The notes below the pieces were generated by a model. The model did not search any database and was not told the DNA's origin. It saw only the letters and a program-made list of their open reading frames with translations. From Syntrophobacter fumaroxidans MPOB (GTDB lineage Bacteria; Desulfobacterota; Syntrophobacteria; Syntrophobacterales; Syntrophobacteraceae), in NCBI RefSeq assembly GCF_000014965.1, contig NC_008554.1, forward strand, positions 856,001 through 920,000: 64,000 nucleotides of DNA, in the 5' to 3' direction. A program made the position numbers and the translations under genes. Of this stretch, positions 35,642 to 45,643 are shown piece after piece; position 1 is the first letter of the stretch; each line of letters opens with the position of its first letter.

Positions 35642-38600
35642 ATGCCGAAGAAAAGCTCGCCAAACGGAAACGAGCCGTTGATACGCCTGAGAGGCGTGCG
35701 GCAGCACAACCTGAAGAATATCGACCTCGATCTGCCTCTGAACAAGCTCATCGCGGTGAGCGGTCTGAGCGGCTCGGGGAAATCGAGCCTCGCCCTGCAC
35801 ACGCTATACGCCGAAGGGCAGAGGCGCTACGTGGAGACCTTTTCGCCTTACGCGCGGCAGTTCCTCGAGCGAATGGATCCACCCGAGGCCGATCTGATCG
35901 AGGGGATTCCCCCCGGCATCGCCATCGAATCGGGAACGGCCGTGCGCAGTTCACGCTCCACCGTGGGCACCATCACCGAAATCAACGACCATTTGAAGCT
36001 CCTCTATGCCCGGCTGGCGGTTCTGCATTGCCCGGAGTGCGACCGCCCGGTCGCGAGGGATACGCCTGAGAGCGTCTACCGGAGCTTGCAGGAACTGCCG
36101 GACCGGAGCCGCGTTCTGATCGCATTCCCGTTCCTGCCGGACAATTCGGGGGACTGGGTCCGTAGCCTGGTGGCTTCCGGTTTTCTGCGGCTCTACGTCG
36201 GAGGCCGCACAGTGGAGCTCGAGGAGATCGGCGACGCGGCGTCGGAATACGGCAGGGGGGAGGTCCTCGTGGTCGTGGACCGGCTTTCCTGGGGGAGCGC
36301 GGCCCGGGAACGCGTCGCGGATTCCCTCGCCACCGCCTTCCATGCCGGGAACGGCCACGCCGCGGTCGTCGTTCTGCCCGACACGGTGAAACGTTTCAGC
36401 TCGGACCTCAGCTGCGCCGACTGCAATCCGGGCCTTTCTTTTTCCCCGCCCACACCCAACCTTTTTTCCTTCAACAGCCCGCTCGGCGCGTGCCCGGAGT
36501 GCCGGGGTTTCGGCCGGACCATCGGCGTGGATCTGGACCTGGTCATTCCGGACCGGAGGCTGACGTTGCGCCGGGGGGCGATCAAACCCTTCGGCACGGA
36601 TCGGATGGAAACCGAAGATTTGATGCGATTCTGCGCCGGGGAGGGAATCCCCGTGGACGTCCCGTTCGAGGATCTCGACGAGAAGGACCGGGAAAAAATC
36701 ATCAACGGCACGAAGGATTATTACGGCATCAAGGGCTACTTCGAATGGCTCGAGGGCAAGACCTACAAGATGCATGTGCGCGTTTTCCTGTCGCGGTACC
36801 GGGCATACACCCGATGCAGGAGCTGCGCGGGCACGCGGTACAGGCCGGAGACCCTGCTGTATCGGCTGCATGGCGAGACCATCGGCGCGTTGAGCGCCTG
36901 GAGCATCGAGAAGTGTGCCGAGTTCTTCAGCGGCGGCTGGCCGGAGCTCGCCCGGGATCCCGCGGCCGAGCTGCTGGTCAAGGAAGTCAGGAGCCGGCTC
37001 GAATTCCTGCGCGCCGTCGGACTCGAATACTTGTCCCTGGACCGGCAGTCGCGCACGCTTTCCGGTGGCGAGGTGCAGCGGGTGCACCTCACGCGGGCGC
37101 TCGGGTCGGCCATGGTCAACGTGCTCTACGTGCTCGACGAGCCGAGCGTGGGGCTGCACGCCAGGGACCAGAAACGGCTCATGGGGCAGCTTCGCCGCCT
37201 CGTCGACATCGGCAACACCGTGGTCGTCGTCGAGCACGATCCGGACATGATCCGGTTTTGCGACCTCGTGGTCGACATGGGCCCGGAAGGAGGGGAGAAG
37301 GGCGGCGAGATCGTCTACCGGGGCACTCCCGAGGGGATGAAGCGTGAAAAGCGGAGCCTCACGGGGGGGTACCTGTCCGGGAGGCTCGAGGTCGGCTGCG
37401 AGCTTCGCAGGCGCAGGCGACCCGAAAACGGCCGCAGCCTGGTACTGCGGGGCGCGCGGGAAAACAATCTCAAAAACGTCACGGTGGAATTTCCCCTGGG
37501 AATACTCGTCGGAGTGAGCGGGGTTTCCGGCTCGGGCAAGAGTACCTTGGTCGAGAAATCTCTCTACTACAACTGGCTGCGCAAGATGGGCCGCGCGACG
37601 GAAGCCCCGGGAGCGTTGGACGCCATGGAGGGGGCGGAATGGATCGAGGAGGTCGTCCTGGTTGACCAGCAGGCCATCGGGCGGACGCCCAGGGCGAACC
37701 TGCTCACCTACAGCCGGGCCATCGATCCCATTCGAAAACTCCTGGCCCAGACCCCCGAAGCCGTCGCGCGCGGTTACCCGGCGAGTCATTTCTCGTTCAA
37801 CGTGCCGGGGGGGCGATGCGAGCTCTGCAAGGGCGAAGGATTCGAACGCGTGGAGATGCAGTTCCTTGCGGATGTGCTGATCCGGTGCCCCCAGTGTAAC
37901 GGTCTGCGCTTCAAGGACGAAATCCTGGAAGTCAGGGCGCGCGGCCTGTCCATCGGGGATATGCTGGAAGCCACCGCTCGGGAGCTGATGGACCGCTTTG
38001 CGGACCACGAACCGCTCGTGAAGGCGCTTCAGCCCATCCAGGACATCGGCCTCGGCTACCTGCGGCTGGGACAGCCGCTCAGCACCCTCTCGGGAGGTGA
38101 GGCGCAGCGGCTGAAGCTGGTCCACTTCCTGGCGGCCGGTCGCCCGTCGTCAAACGGGCGGCACAGGTTGTTCATCCTCGATGAGCCCACCACGGGGCTC
38201 CATCCCCACGACCTTCAAAAACTAGTGGTCGTACTCCGGAGGCTGGTCGACCTGGGGCATTCGGTGCTGGTGGTGGAGCACAACCTGGACTTCCTCAAAT
38301 CCTGCGACTGGCTGATCGATCTCGGCCCGGGAGGCGGCGAGCACGGCGGCGAAGTGGTGGCGACGGGGCCGCCGGAAGCGGTGGCCGCCCATCCCGAAAG
38401 CTGCACCGGCCGATTCCTGCGGGAGAAGCTCGAAGGCGCCCTGGGAGCGCGGGCCGAGGCCGCGCCCTTCGATCCGGGCGAAGACGGGGCTGCCGGCTCG
38501 CCTTCCCGCGAGATCGTGATTCGTGGGGCGCGCGAGCACAACCTGCAGGTGGACGAGATCCGGCTGCCGCGAAACGAGATGATCGTGCTGACGGGGTTGA

Positions 38601-41329
38601 GCGGCTCCGGAAAGTCGTCGCTCGCCTTCGACGTACTGTTCGCCGAAGGGCAGCGCCGATACCTGGAGTGCCTGTCGGCCTACGTCCGGCAGTATTTCAA
38701 GATCATGGAAAAGCCCGACGTCGAACAGATCCTGGGGCTGCCGCCCACCATCGCCATCGAGCAGCGCACCAGCCGCCTGAACCGGCGGTCCACCGTGGCG
38801 ACGATCACCGAGATATACCATTTTCTGCGCCTGCTTTATTCGAAGCTCGGGCGCCAGCACTGCCCGGACTGCGGCCGCGAGCTGGCCTCACTCACCTACG
38901 ATCAGATCTTGTCCATGGTCGAGGCCGAAGCCCGGAAGGGCAACAACCTCCTGCTGGCACCGCTGGTCCGAGGACGCAAGGGCATCTACCGGGACCTGTT
39001 CATGCGGCTGCGGAAAATGGGCTTCGAAAAGGTGCGGGTGGACGGGCAATGGATGCCGCTCGATCCGGTGCCTGAAATCGCCCGGCACCGGGAACACGAC
39101 ATCGAGGTGCTCGTTTCGGCGGCGGGAACGAAAAAAGGTCCCCGTGCGACACTGGCCGAAAGGGTGCGCCAGGCGCTGTCGCTGGGGGCCGGGACCCTTC
39201 ACCTTGAAGGAAACGAATCCAGAGTTTACAGCCAACGCCTTTATTGTCCCGCTTGCGAGAAGGGCCTTGCGCCCCTCGACCCTCGGCTCTTCTCGTTCAA
39301 CAGCAGGCACGGAGCGTGTCCTTCCTGCACGGGGCTGGGAACCGTGAGGCAATTCAGCGTGGAGCGGCTCCTGGGGCCGCCTGACATGCCCCTCAAGGAC
39401 GGGCTCCTGGGGTTTCTGAGGAGCCAGGTCTGGCCAAAAGGGCTGAAAACTGAAGGCAGGAAGCTGGAACGCTTCTGGATCGACCGGCTGGGAATCGACC
39501 CGGGCAGGCCGTGGCGGGAGTTGCCCGAAGATGCAAGGGAAGCGATGCTGCACGGGCGTGGCAGAGGCGCCCCCGGCCTGCTCGCGGTGCTCGAGCGGGT
39601 GAAGGAGGAAGATTCCGCGTGGAGCAGCCTCGAGCCGTTCCACGACGATGTGGTCTGCCCGGAGTGCGGCGGGCGGCGCCTCAACCGGCAGGCCCGCTCC
39701 GTCGCGGTCCAGGGGCTGGGCATCGGAGACCTGACGTCTCTTGCGATTTCCGATTTCCTCCGGAAATGGAAGCGTTTCCGGTTCGATCCCAAGGACCGGC
39801 CCATCGTTGCACCAATCTCCAGGGAGGTCGCCGAACGTGTGTCCTTTTTGCAGAAGGTGGGCCTCGACTACCTCGCTCTCGACCGCGCGGGCGACACCCT
39901 CTCCGGCGGCGAAACGCAACGCATACGCCTTGCCGCGCAGCTTGGGTCGAACCTGCGAGGCGTCTGCTATGTGCTCGACGAGCCCACCATCGGACTCCAC
40001 CCGGTGGACAACGGCAGGCTGCTGGAAAGTCTCGCGCGATTGAAGGAAAAAGGGAACACGATACTCGTGGTCGAACACGACGCCGATACCATGCGGCAGG
40101 CCGATACCCTTGTGGAGCTGGGACCGGAAGCGGGAAGAGGCGGGGGGCGGCTCACCGCGCAGGGAAGCTTCGAGGCCCTGTGCGGGGATGCGCGCACTCT
40201 CACCGGGGCGTGGTTCTCTCGGTCCCTGGACGACCTCTACCTGGCGTCGGACCGGAAAACGCCCGGGGAGTCCGGGTGGTTGGAAATCAAGGGCGCCTCT
40301 GCGCGGAACCTGAAGAAAATCGACGTTCGCGTTCCGCTCGGCGCGCTCACCGTTGTCACCGGGGTCTCCGGGGCCGGGAAGAGCACGCTCGTGCACGAAG
40401 TGGTCTACCGCGGGCTGCGCGAGAGGCTCGGGGGCAGGTACAAGGTGCGGGCTCCGGCGGAGCTCGAAAGCATGTCCGGGCACGATGCCGTGCAACGCGT
40501 GCTGGAAGTCGACCACAACCCCATCGGTCGCACCCCTCGCTCCACCCCCGCAACGTACGTGGGAATCTGGGACGAAATCCGCAAGATCTTCGCCATGCTT
40601 CCGGAATCCCGGGCCCGGGGCTTCAACCCGGGGCGGTTTTCGTATAACGTCAAGGGCGGTCGGTGCGAGTCGTGCAAAGGGCAGGGGGAGATCAGGGTGG
40701 AAATGAGCTTTCTGCCGGATGTCTCGGTGCCGTGCGAGACGTGCGGCGGCTCGCGTTTCAACACGGAAACCTTGGCTGCCCGTTACAAGGGAAAAAGCAT
40801 CGCCGACGTGTTGAAAATGACCATCGACGAAGCCGCGGAGCTGTTCGATGCCTACCCCAGGGTCGCCAAGCCGCTCCGGGTGTTGACCGATTTGGGGCTG
40901 GGGTACCTCGCCATCGGCCAGTCGAGCCCGACCCTGTCGGGTGGCGAGGCCCAGAGGATCAAGCTGGCGAGCGAACTGGGAAACAACCGGACCCACACCC
41001 TCTACGTTCTGGACGAGCCCACCACGGGCCTGCACCGCGCGGACGTGAAAAAGCTGGTCGATGTGCTTCGTGCCCTCAGCGCTCACGGTCACACCGTGCT
41101 CGTCATCGAGCACAACATGGACTTCGTCTGGGCCGCCGACTATGTCATCGATATCGGTCCCGGCAGTGGAGCGAAAGGAGGACGAGTCGTGGCGAAGGGC
41201 GCCCCTGCCGAGCTCCTCGCTCAGGGGGAACGCTCCGCCACGGCGCGGGCACTTGTCGACCACTACGGGATCGAAGGCAAGGGGTGTGCGCAGCAGGAAG
41301 TACGACGGGGGAGCAGGGGAACCGGATGA
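35642..41329 (+). CDS. uvrA: Double-length excinuclease ABC subunit A (tandem UvrA fusion)
   Basis: 1895 residues in one uninterrupted frame: two complete UvrA units, roughly 1-950 and 955-1895. Each has two ABC ATPase sites. Walker A motifs: GLSGSGKSS at 41 and near 983; GVSGSGKST near 624; GVSGAGKST near 1574. LSGGE signatures lie near 473, 816, 1419 and 1763, and each is followed by a DEP(S/T)xGLH Walker B. The C-terminal zinc modules CELCKG...CPQCNG and CESCKG...CETCGG are also intact in both. UvrA normally works as a dimer of about 940-residue chains in nucleotide excision repair, so this protein may be a built-in dimer. The two units are clearly diverged. ATG 35642 lacks a strong ribosome-binding site. 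Nucleotide-excision partners uvrB and uvrC are not in the window. Confidence 0.93.
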   Translation: MPKKSSPNGNEPLIRLRGVRQHNLKNIDLDLPLNKLIAVSGLSGSGKSSLALHTLYAEGQRRYVETFSPYARQFLERMDPPEADLIEGIPPGIAIESGTAVRSSRSTVGTITEINDHLKLLYARLAVLHCPECDRPVARDTPESVYRSLQELPDRSRVLIAFPFLPDNSGDWVRSLVASGFLRLYVGGRTVELEEIGDAASEYGRGEVLVVVDRLSWGSAARERVADSLATAFHAGNGHAAVVVLPDTVKRFSSDLSCADCNPGLSFSPPTPNLFSFNSPLGACPECRGFGRTIGVDLDLVIPDRRLTLRRGAIKPFGTDRMETEDLMRFCAGEGIPVDVPFEDLDEKDREKIINGTKDYYGIKGYFEWLEGKTYKMHVRVFLSRYRAYTRCRSCAGTRYRPETLLYRLHGETIGALSAWSIEKCAEFFSGGWPELARDPAAELLVKEVRSRLEFLRAVGLEYLSLDRQSRTLSGGEVQRVHLTRALGSAMVNVLYVLDEPSVGLHARDQKRLMGQLRRLVDIGNTVVVVEHDPDMIRFCDLVVDMGPEGGEKGGEIVYRGTPEGMKREKRSLTGGYLSGRLEVGCELRRRRRPENGRSLVLRGARENNLKNVTVEFPLGILVGVSGVSGSGKSTLVEKSLYYNWLRKMGRATEAPGALDAMEGAEWIEEVVLVDQQAIGRTPRANLLTYSRAIDPIRKLLAQTPEAVARGYPASHFSFNVPGGRCELCKGEGFERVEMQFLADVLIRCPQCNGLRFKDEILEVRARGLSIGDMLEATARELMDRFADHEPLVKALQPIQDIGLGYLRLGQPLSTLSGGEAQRLKLVHFLAAGRPSSNGRHRLFILDEPTTGLHPHDLQKLVVVLRRLVDLGHSVLVVEHNLDFLKSCDWLIDLGPGGGEHGGEVVATGPPEAVAAHPESCTGRFLREKLEGALGARAEAAPFDPGEDGAAGSPSREIVIRGAREHNLQVDEIRLPRNEMIVLTGLSGSGKSSLAFDVLFAEGQRRYLECLSAYVRQYFKIMEKPDVEQILGLPPTIAIEQRTSRLNRRSTVATITEIYHFLRLLYSKLGRQHCPDCGRELASLTYDQILSMVEAEARKGNNLLLAPLVRGRKGIYRDLFMRLRKMGFEKVRVDGQWMPLDPVPEIARHREHDIEVLVSAAGTKKGPRATLAERVRQALSLGAGTLHLEGNESRVYSQRLYCPACEKGLAPLDPRLFSFNSRHGACPSCTGLGTVRQFSVERLLGPPDMPLKDGLLGFLRSQVWPKGLKTEGRKLERFWIDRLGIDPGRPWRELPEDAREAMLHGRGRGAPGLLAVLERVKEEDSAWSSLEPFHDDVVCPECGGRRLNRQARSVAVQGLGIGDLTSLAISDFLRKWKRFRFDPKDRPIVAPISREVAERVSFLQKVGLDYLALDRAGDTLSGGETQRIRLAAQLGSNLRGVCYVLDEPTIGLHPVDNGRLLESLARLKEKGNTILVVEHDADTMRQADTLVELGPEAGRGGGRLTAQGSFEALCGDARTLTGAWFSRSLDDLYLASDRKTPGESGWLEIKGASARNLKKIDVRVPLGALTVVTGVSGAGKSTLVHEVVYRGLRERLGGRYKVRAPAELESMSGHDAVQRVLEVDHNPIGRTPRSTPATYVGIWDEIRKIFAMLPESRARGFNPGRFSYNVKGGRCESCKGQGEIRVEMSFLPDVSVPCETCGGSRFNTETLAARYKGKSIADVLKMTIDEAAELFDAYPRVAKPLRVLTDLGLGYLAIGQSSPTLSGGEAQRIKLASELGNNRTHTLYVLDEPTTGLHRADVKKLVDVLRALSAHGHTVLVIEHNMDFVWAADYVIDIGPGSGAKGGRVVAKGAPAELLAQGERSATARALVDHYGIEGKGCAQQEVRRGSRGTG

Positions 41330-41402
41330 TCGGCGTGGGCAAAGGGATACGGATAACGATCCGTGAGGATTCATTTCACTAAGGATGTGCAAGAGGAGAA
41401 AT

Positions 41403-41705
41403 ATGTTGATTCAGAAGGGAAAAATGGCTGAAAACAGGCTCTTTAGAGGCAAGGTCGTCCTGGTATACATGATGAACGCCGCTCCGGAGTTCAGCGGAGG
41501 AATCGCCATCTGCGATCCCGTGCTTGAAGACAACAACGGGCGCTGTTTTGTGGTCGGCACCGTGCCGAACATGTTTGACGACTGGTCCTCGGGACAGACC
41601 GTGGGCGTCGCGCTCGACCAGATCGCGCACTACCTGGAATTTTCGAGCGAGCAGGAGTTTCTTGACAAATCCTCCTTCTGGAACCAGGGAAATGCCGCCA
41701 ACTGA
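41403..41705 (+). CDS. Small hypothetical protein
   Basis: 100 residues from ATG 41403, chosen because AGAGGAGAAAT precedes it. It has no signal peptide, membrane segment or cysteine motif. It is predicted soluble, with a beta-rich start (LFRGKVVLVYMMNAAPEFSGGIAICDPVLEDNNGRCFVVGTVP) and a helical end. I do not recognise the family. It lies 73 bases after uvrA, past a small hairpin (ACGGAT/ATCCGT, 41349-41364). Its stop codon is directly followed by the mini-element, so the element may have trimmed the original 3' flank. Confidence 0.65.
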   Translation: MLIQKGKMAENRLFRGKVVLVYMMNAAPEFSGGIAICDPVLEDNNGRCFVVGTVPNMFDDWSSGQTVGVALDQIAHYLEFSSEQEFLDKSSFWNQGNAAN

Positions 41706-41883
41706 CGGGGTCAAACCTACACTTTTCACATATCTCCATGACCCGTGAGCCTGCTACGAACGATGACAATGCGCGGGGTCCTGGTGTTGGTTCATGTAAG
41801 CCCCGTCCGGCCTGTTCGCATCGTTCGGTGCTCGATGTCTGATGGTGCGCATGCGAAAAGTGAAAAGTGTAGGTTTGACCCCG
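41706..41883. mobile_element. 178-bp mini-element with 24-bp perfect terminal inverted repeats (MITE-like)
   Basis: The left end 41706-41729 and right end 41860-41883 are exact reverse complements over 24 bases; both carry the GGGGTCAAACCTACACTTTT type of sequence at their outer edges. The interior of 130 bases has no convincing gene. No target-site duplication is seen at the flanks. Ends of this kind (GGGGTCA..CTACACTTTT) are, as I recall, common around IS200-like/REP-associated Y1 transposase genes in deltaproteobacteria; that link is from memory. It is inserted between a small gene and the cold-shock gene. Confidence 0.7.
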
Positions 41884-41992
41884 GGAAACGGAATGCTCAA
41901 TCGCATGCGGCGTCTCCTGCTGTAGACATGATTTTCTGTATAATATCAATATAAAAAACTTATGCTTAAATTCACAAATGTTTCTTCGATGC

Positions 41993-42021
41993 TTGACACC
42001 CGGATCTTTATCGGATAGGGT
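41993..42021 (+). promoter_or_regulatory. Candidate promoter of the cold-shock gene
   Basis: TTGACA (41993-41998), 17 bases, TAGGGT (42016-42021): a perfect -35 and a poor -10. The leader to the csp ATG would be about 135 bases, as is usual for cspA-type genes, and contains a small hairpin (ATTCGG/CCGAAT, 42056-42075). The 110 bases between the mini-element and this promoter are AT-rich and show nothing else. Confidence 0.4.
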
Positions 42022-42164
42022 GGCTCTATAGACGCCAAGTCGGAGGGGTTTGGTAATTCGGGGCCTTCGCCGAATCGATCGGATATCTGTCCGGGTTGAT
42101 TCAAGGGTGCTTTGGGGGCAAGGCGCCGGCGGGAGTGAAACAGCAAGCTAGAAAGGATCCAGAA

Positions 42165-42368
42165 ATGCCGGAAGGCCGAGTTAAGTGGTTCAATGACAAA
42201 AAGGGGTATGGTTTCATCGAGACCAAGGATCAAGGGGATGTATTTGTACACCACAGCGCAATATTAGCGGAAGGTTTCCGCTCCCTGAGCGAAGGGGAGA
42301 AAGTCTCCTTCGAAGTGGAACGAGGACCCAAAGGGCCGCAGGCGGTCAGAGTGAAAAAGATTCCATGA
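42165..42368 (+). CDS. Cold-shock domain protein (CspA family)
   Basis: 67-residue single-stranded nucleic-acid-binding protein, typical CSD length. ATG 42165 follows AAAGGAT. RNP1 is KGYGFIE and RNP2 is VFVHHSAI, with the conserved W10 in [12 protein letters not shown]. It acts as an RNA chaperone in the cytoplasm. It has a long leader and a strong terminator directly after, so it is a monocistronic unit. Confidence 0.95.
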   Translation: MPEGRVKWFNDKKGYGFIETKDQGDVFVHHSAILAEGFRSLSEGEKVSFEVERGPKGPQAVRVKKIP

Positions 42369-42393
42369 GCAACGATCCTTTCAAATCGCTTAC

Positions 42394-42417
42394 AAAGCCA
42401 GGGTCTGCCCTGGCTTT
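42394..42417 (+). terminator. Rho-independent terminator of the cold-shock gene
   Basis: AAAGCCAGGG (42394-42403), loop TCTG, CCCTGGCTTT (42408-42417): a perfect 10-bp stem that ends in a short T-rich stretch (CTTTCTT). It begins 25 bases after the csp stop. Confidence 0.8.
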
Positions 42418-42619
42418 CTTGCTTGGGTGACCCGCCGCGCAAGTCTGTTTGATCCCCGACTTCGAAGCGGTCGAAACCGACCGCGAAGCTCCCGCCGAGC
42501 TCGGCACGACCGCCGATCTTCCCGAACGGTCCATGCTTTCCGCCGGTGCGCATCGAAAAGACAGAGGCGTTTTGGCCGCCGATATTTTCCCGGTTTTCCG
42601 GATGGCGTGTGCTATTGTC

Positions 42620-42648
42620 TTGATTAAATTGCTTTTTCAGCTTAATAT
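42620..42648 (+). promoter_or_regulatory. Candidate sigma70 promoter for the H-box protein gene
   Basis: TTGATT (42620-42625), 17-base spacer, TAATAT (42643-42648), in an AT-rich patch. It is the only likely promoter in the 382 bases between the csp terminator and the gene at 42800; the rest of that gap shows no gene. Confidence 0.45.
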
Positions 42649-42799
42649 AACCAATTGTAGCAATCTGTTTCAAACATTTGCACAAAGGTGTTTCGATTTC
42701 CTCTGATTGTCGCGTTTTGGCCCGTAAAGTCAGGCGGCAACGATTCGGGGGCGGGGGCAACTGCGAGTCGGCGGGAGAACGCGGTTCAGGAGACGTAGG

Positions 42800-44224
42800 A
42801 TGTCCTCCATCGAGAATCTGCTGGACAACACGCACCGGAGCATGATCAGAGCCCTGCTCACGTGCCTTGGCGACGCCACCAAGGTGACCATCTATAATAT
42901 CGGCCCGATGCCGACCCTTCAGGCCGTTCGGAGGACTTCGGGGGAGCGCCTGGAGGGGAGCGATGAAATCGTGTGGGGCGTCCCTACCGCTTCAGACTAC
43001 GCCTATCCGGGCAAAAGCTGGGAGGAATACAAGGACCGTCCCGACCACGTGCTCGAGGCGATGGGCTGGTGCGTGGAGAAACAGGAGAGCTGGACCGCGG
43101 AAAACCCCTTCGACGACGTGCGCAGCGTTCGCAAACAGCTGCGCGGCGAGCCGGAAGACTTCTACCACATGGAACCCGTGCTGGTCAAAAAGACGGACCT
43201 TTACGGCGCCGATACGGCGTGCCTTGAATATCCGCTGGATTTTCAGGGCAAACGCATCTGGCAGGACACCGAGTTCGTGGTTGCAGCGGTGATCAAGATT
43301 CATTTCAGGCCATTCACGATCCGGCGCGACGACCGTTCGACGAAGATCATCCGAGAGCTCTCCCGGAGCCTGGGAACGGAGCTGCTGTCCCTGTACCTCC
43401 ACGAAGACCTGCTCACCGCTCAGAAGGATTTCGCCCGTCAACGGCTGGAAAGCTGCCAGGAACTGGCTCACGAGCTGCGCAACACCATGATCAAGTTCGG
43501 CTTCGTCTTCAGCGTCGTCAATGCACAGATCGGCATGATCCGGCAGGCGTGGGAAGAGGAGTTGCGCAAGGCGTTCCCTGACCTGGAATGGAAGCAGGCG
43601 CTGCTTGATCGTCTCAGCCGACTGATTCGCTCCAAGCTGCCCCTTCGGGATGCCGGAGGCGCGCTGACGCGGCAATGCGAAGCATTGCTGGCGGCCCAGG
43701 AGGAACTAGCCCTTCAAAGCCTGTTGCCCGCTCAGGAACAATCATGGCTGATGAACCGGATTTGGCCCAAATGGCGTAAACTCATGGAGGGTTCATCGGT
43801 TTGGGAGCGGGAACAAATGGAGATATCGGGGCTGCTCGAAAAATTGAAGCGCTCGCTGGCGCTGGGGCAGGACCCCGACCTGGCGGGGAGAATCGGTCAC
43901 ATCCCCCGGAGTCTTGTGGAGGAATGGGTTCGGCTCTCTTACGTCGACTTCACCGCGGATCGACTCCGCGTCCTGGACGATCTCCTGAGGTTCCTGGAGA
44001 ATCCCGCACTGCCGGTGGCCCGGAGACTGCAGATCAGAAAGAGCCTCCAGTCCCTGAAAGTCCTGGTGGAGATCATTCCGGAGATGGAGGAGAAGGCGAA
44101 CCGGATGATTCAGTCTCTACGGTACGGAAACAATGTCGAGAAAGGAATCGCGGGGGGGCGTTGCGAGATTCCCGCGTTCGATTCGTGTTCCGCTCTTCCT
44201 GAGGGTTCGGTCTTATCGGATTGA
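42800..44224 (+). CDS. Unknown protein with histidine-kinase-like H-box but no ATPase domain
   Basis: 474 residues from ATG 42800 (CAGGAG upstream), no signal peptide or membrane helix. The first ~205 residues form an unrecognised domain (possibly GAF/PAS-like: KVTIYNIGPMPTLQAVRRT). Residues 205-260 look like a dimerisation helix with an H-box, CQELAHELRNTMIKFG (H224), similar to HisKA. The remainder, to about 450, is helical and has no N, G1 or G2 box, so it cannot be a complete kinase. It may act as a phosphotransfer or signal-input partner of the kinase encoded 171 bases downstream. I do not know the family. Confidence 0.7.
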   Translation: MSSIENLLDNTHRSMIRALLTCLGDATKVTIYNIGPMPTLQAVRRTSGERLEGSDEIVWGVPTASDYAYPGKSWEEYKDRPDHVLEAMGWCVEKQESWTAENPFDDVRSVRKQLRGEPEDFYHMEPVLVKKTDLYGADTACLEYPLDFQGKRIWQDTEFVVAAVIKIHFRPFTIRRDDRSTKIIRELSRSLGTELLSLYLHEDLLTAQKDFARQRLESCQELAHELRNTMIKFGFVFSVVNAQIGMIRQAWEEELRKAFPDLEWKQALLDRLSRLIRSKLPLRDAGGALTRQCEALLAAQEELALQSLLPAQEQSWLMNRIWPKWRKLMEGSSVWEREQMEISGLLEKLKRSLALGQDPDLAGRIGHIPRSLVEEWVRLSYVDFTADRLRVLDDLLRFLENPALPVARRLQIRKSLQSLKVLVEIIPEMEEKANRMIQSLRYGNNVEKGIAGGRCEIPAFDSCSALPEGSVLSD

Positions 44225-44395
44225 AGCACTTGGCGTGTTCCCCTCTGCGGGGTGTGGTCCGCGTGCGTGCATCGGGGGCGCACCGGGTGCCGCCCGAGTC
44301 TGCGGGGGCGGCGGGTTCGCGGATGTCTCTGGGTGGCGGATTTCGGTGCTTCCGCTCAATACCGGAATCGGTGAATATGGAAGGAGCGATGCGGC

Positions 44396-45607
44396 ATGAA
44401 GGACTTGAACCATCGCAACGCGTCCGGGCAGACGGCGGATCGTGCCGGCGATGAAGCCCGGATGCGGGAAGTCCTGCAGGCGTTCGAACTGGAATACAGG
44501 CGTCCCTTCGATACTTCCCGCGACATGATGTTCAGTACCGGGCGGTCCGGGCAACTGTTGGACGTGAACCAGGCGGGCGTGCTGCTCTTCGGCTACGGAG
44601 GCAGGGAGGAGATGCTCGCTCTGCCTTCCGTTGCGCGCCTTTTTTCGGATCCGGAAGAAGGTGTCCTCATACAAAGGCAGATCGAAACGGACGGCTTCGT
44701 CAAGGCCCGGGAAGTCAACATGCGGCGCAAGGACGGCAGCCTGTTCCTGGGCAGCGTCACGGCATGCCTGCAGTTTGCCCAGGACGGGTCCATCATCTGT
44801 GAGGGGATTCTTCAGGATATCACCGAGAGGCGCAGGTGGGTCCGGGCCTTGGCCGAATCCTGCCGCCAGAACCAGGAGTTGATCGATTCCGAGGATCGGA
44901 TCCGCAAGCTCAACGAGCACATTCTTCACATGCTGATGGTCGTTTCTCACGACATCCGCGGCCCCCTGGTTTCGATGGCCGCGACGCTCAAGCTCCTGGA
45001 GCGAGGTTCTTACGGGGGAATGGACCAGAGCGTGGCCAACACCATTCACGATCTCCTGACGAGGGTGGCGCAGTTGATCGGGATCGCCGAGGACTGCCTG
45101 GGAAAGGCTCACTCCGTGGACAACACGCTCAAGATCGAACGGGAGATGCTGGATCTCCGGCAGGCCATCATCGACCCGGTTCTCGACGAATTGTCCAACG
45201 AAATCCAGACGCAGGAAATCCTTATCGACAACCGCCTCGGCGCGATTCCCGCCGGATCCATTCTGGTGAACGTCAACAAGATGTGGCTCAAGACCGTTTT
45301 CCGCAATCTTTTCAAGAACGCCATAAAATACGGCGGGAGAGGGTGCCGGATCGCTTTCGGATTCGAAGACCACGGCGAGTTCTACAGGTTGAACGTTTAC
45401 AACAGCGGAACTCCGATCCCCGAAGAACACCGTGGAAAACTGTTCACCAAATTCGGGAGGATCGAAAGCGCAAGACCTGCCGACGGGGTCGGTTTGGGGT
45501 TGTACCTGATCAAGGAGATCATTCGCAAGCATGGCGGCGACATCTGGTATGAAGCCAGGCCCGACGGTTCCGATTTCGTGCTCACCATCGCCAAGGAACC
45601 GCTCTGA
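44396..45607 (+). CDS. PAS-domain sensor histidine kinase (soluble)
   Basis: 403 residues. PAS domain about 40-145 (FSTGRSGQLLDVNQAGVLLFGYGGREEML... ILQDITERRRW), HisKA with H185 in MVVSHDIRGPL, and HATPase with N-box FRNLFKNAIKYGG near 305-317 and G2-type DGVGLGLYLIKEII near 363. No transmembrane segment, so it senses a cytoplasmic signal. ATG 44396 follows AAGGAG at nine bases. No response regulator is adjacent. The gene upstream is the H-box protein. Confidence 0.9.
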   Translation: MKDLNHRNASGQTADRAGDEARMREVLQAFELEYRRPFDTSRDMMFSTGRSGQLLDVNQAGVLLFGYGGREEMLALPSVARLFSDPEEGVLIQRQIETDGFVKAREVNMRRKDGSLFLGSVTACLQFAQDGSIICEGILQDITERRRWVRALAESCRQNQELIDSEDRIRKLNEHILHMLMVVSHDIRGPLVSMAATLKLLERGSYGGMDQSVANTIHDLLTRVAQLIGIAEDCLGKAHSVDNTLKIEREMLDLRQAIIDPVLDELSNEIQTQEILIDNRLGAIPAGSILVNVNKMWLKTVFRNLFKNAIKYGGRGCRIAFGFEDHGEFYRLNVYNSGTPIPEEHRGKLFTKFGRIESARPADGVGLGLYLIKEIIRKHGGDIWYEARPDGSDFVLTIAKEPL

Positions 45608-45643
45608 TCCGCGCCCGTGCATCGAAGGGGAGAGACGAAAAAA

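Noticed and set aside
35951-38125. Long minus-strand open frame (724 codons) inside uvrA
   Set aside because: Antisense shadow caused by high GC; composition rich in His/Arg/Gly and no domain, while the plus strand has intact UvrA motifs.
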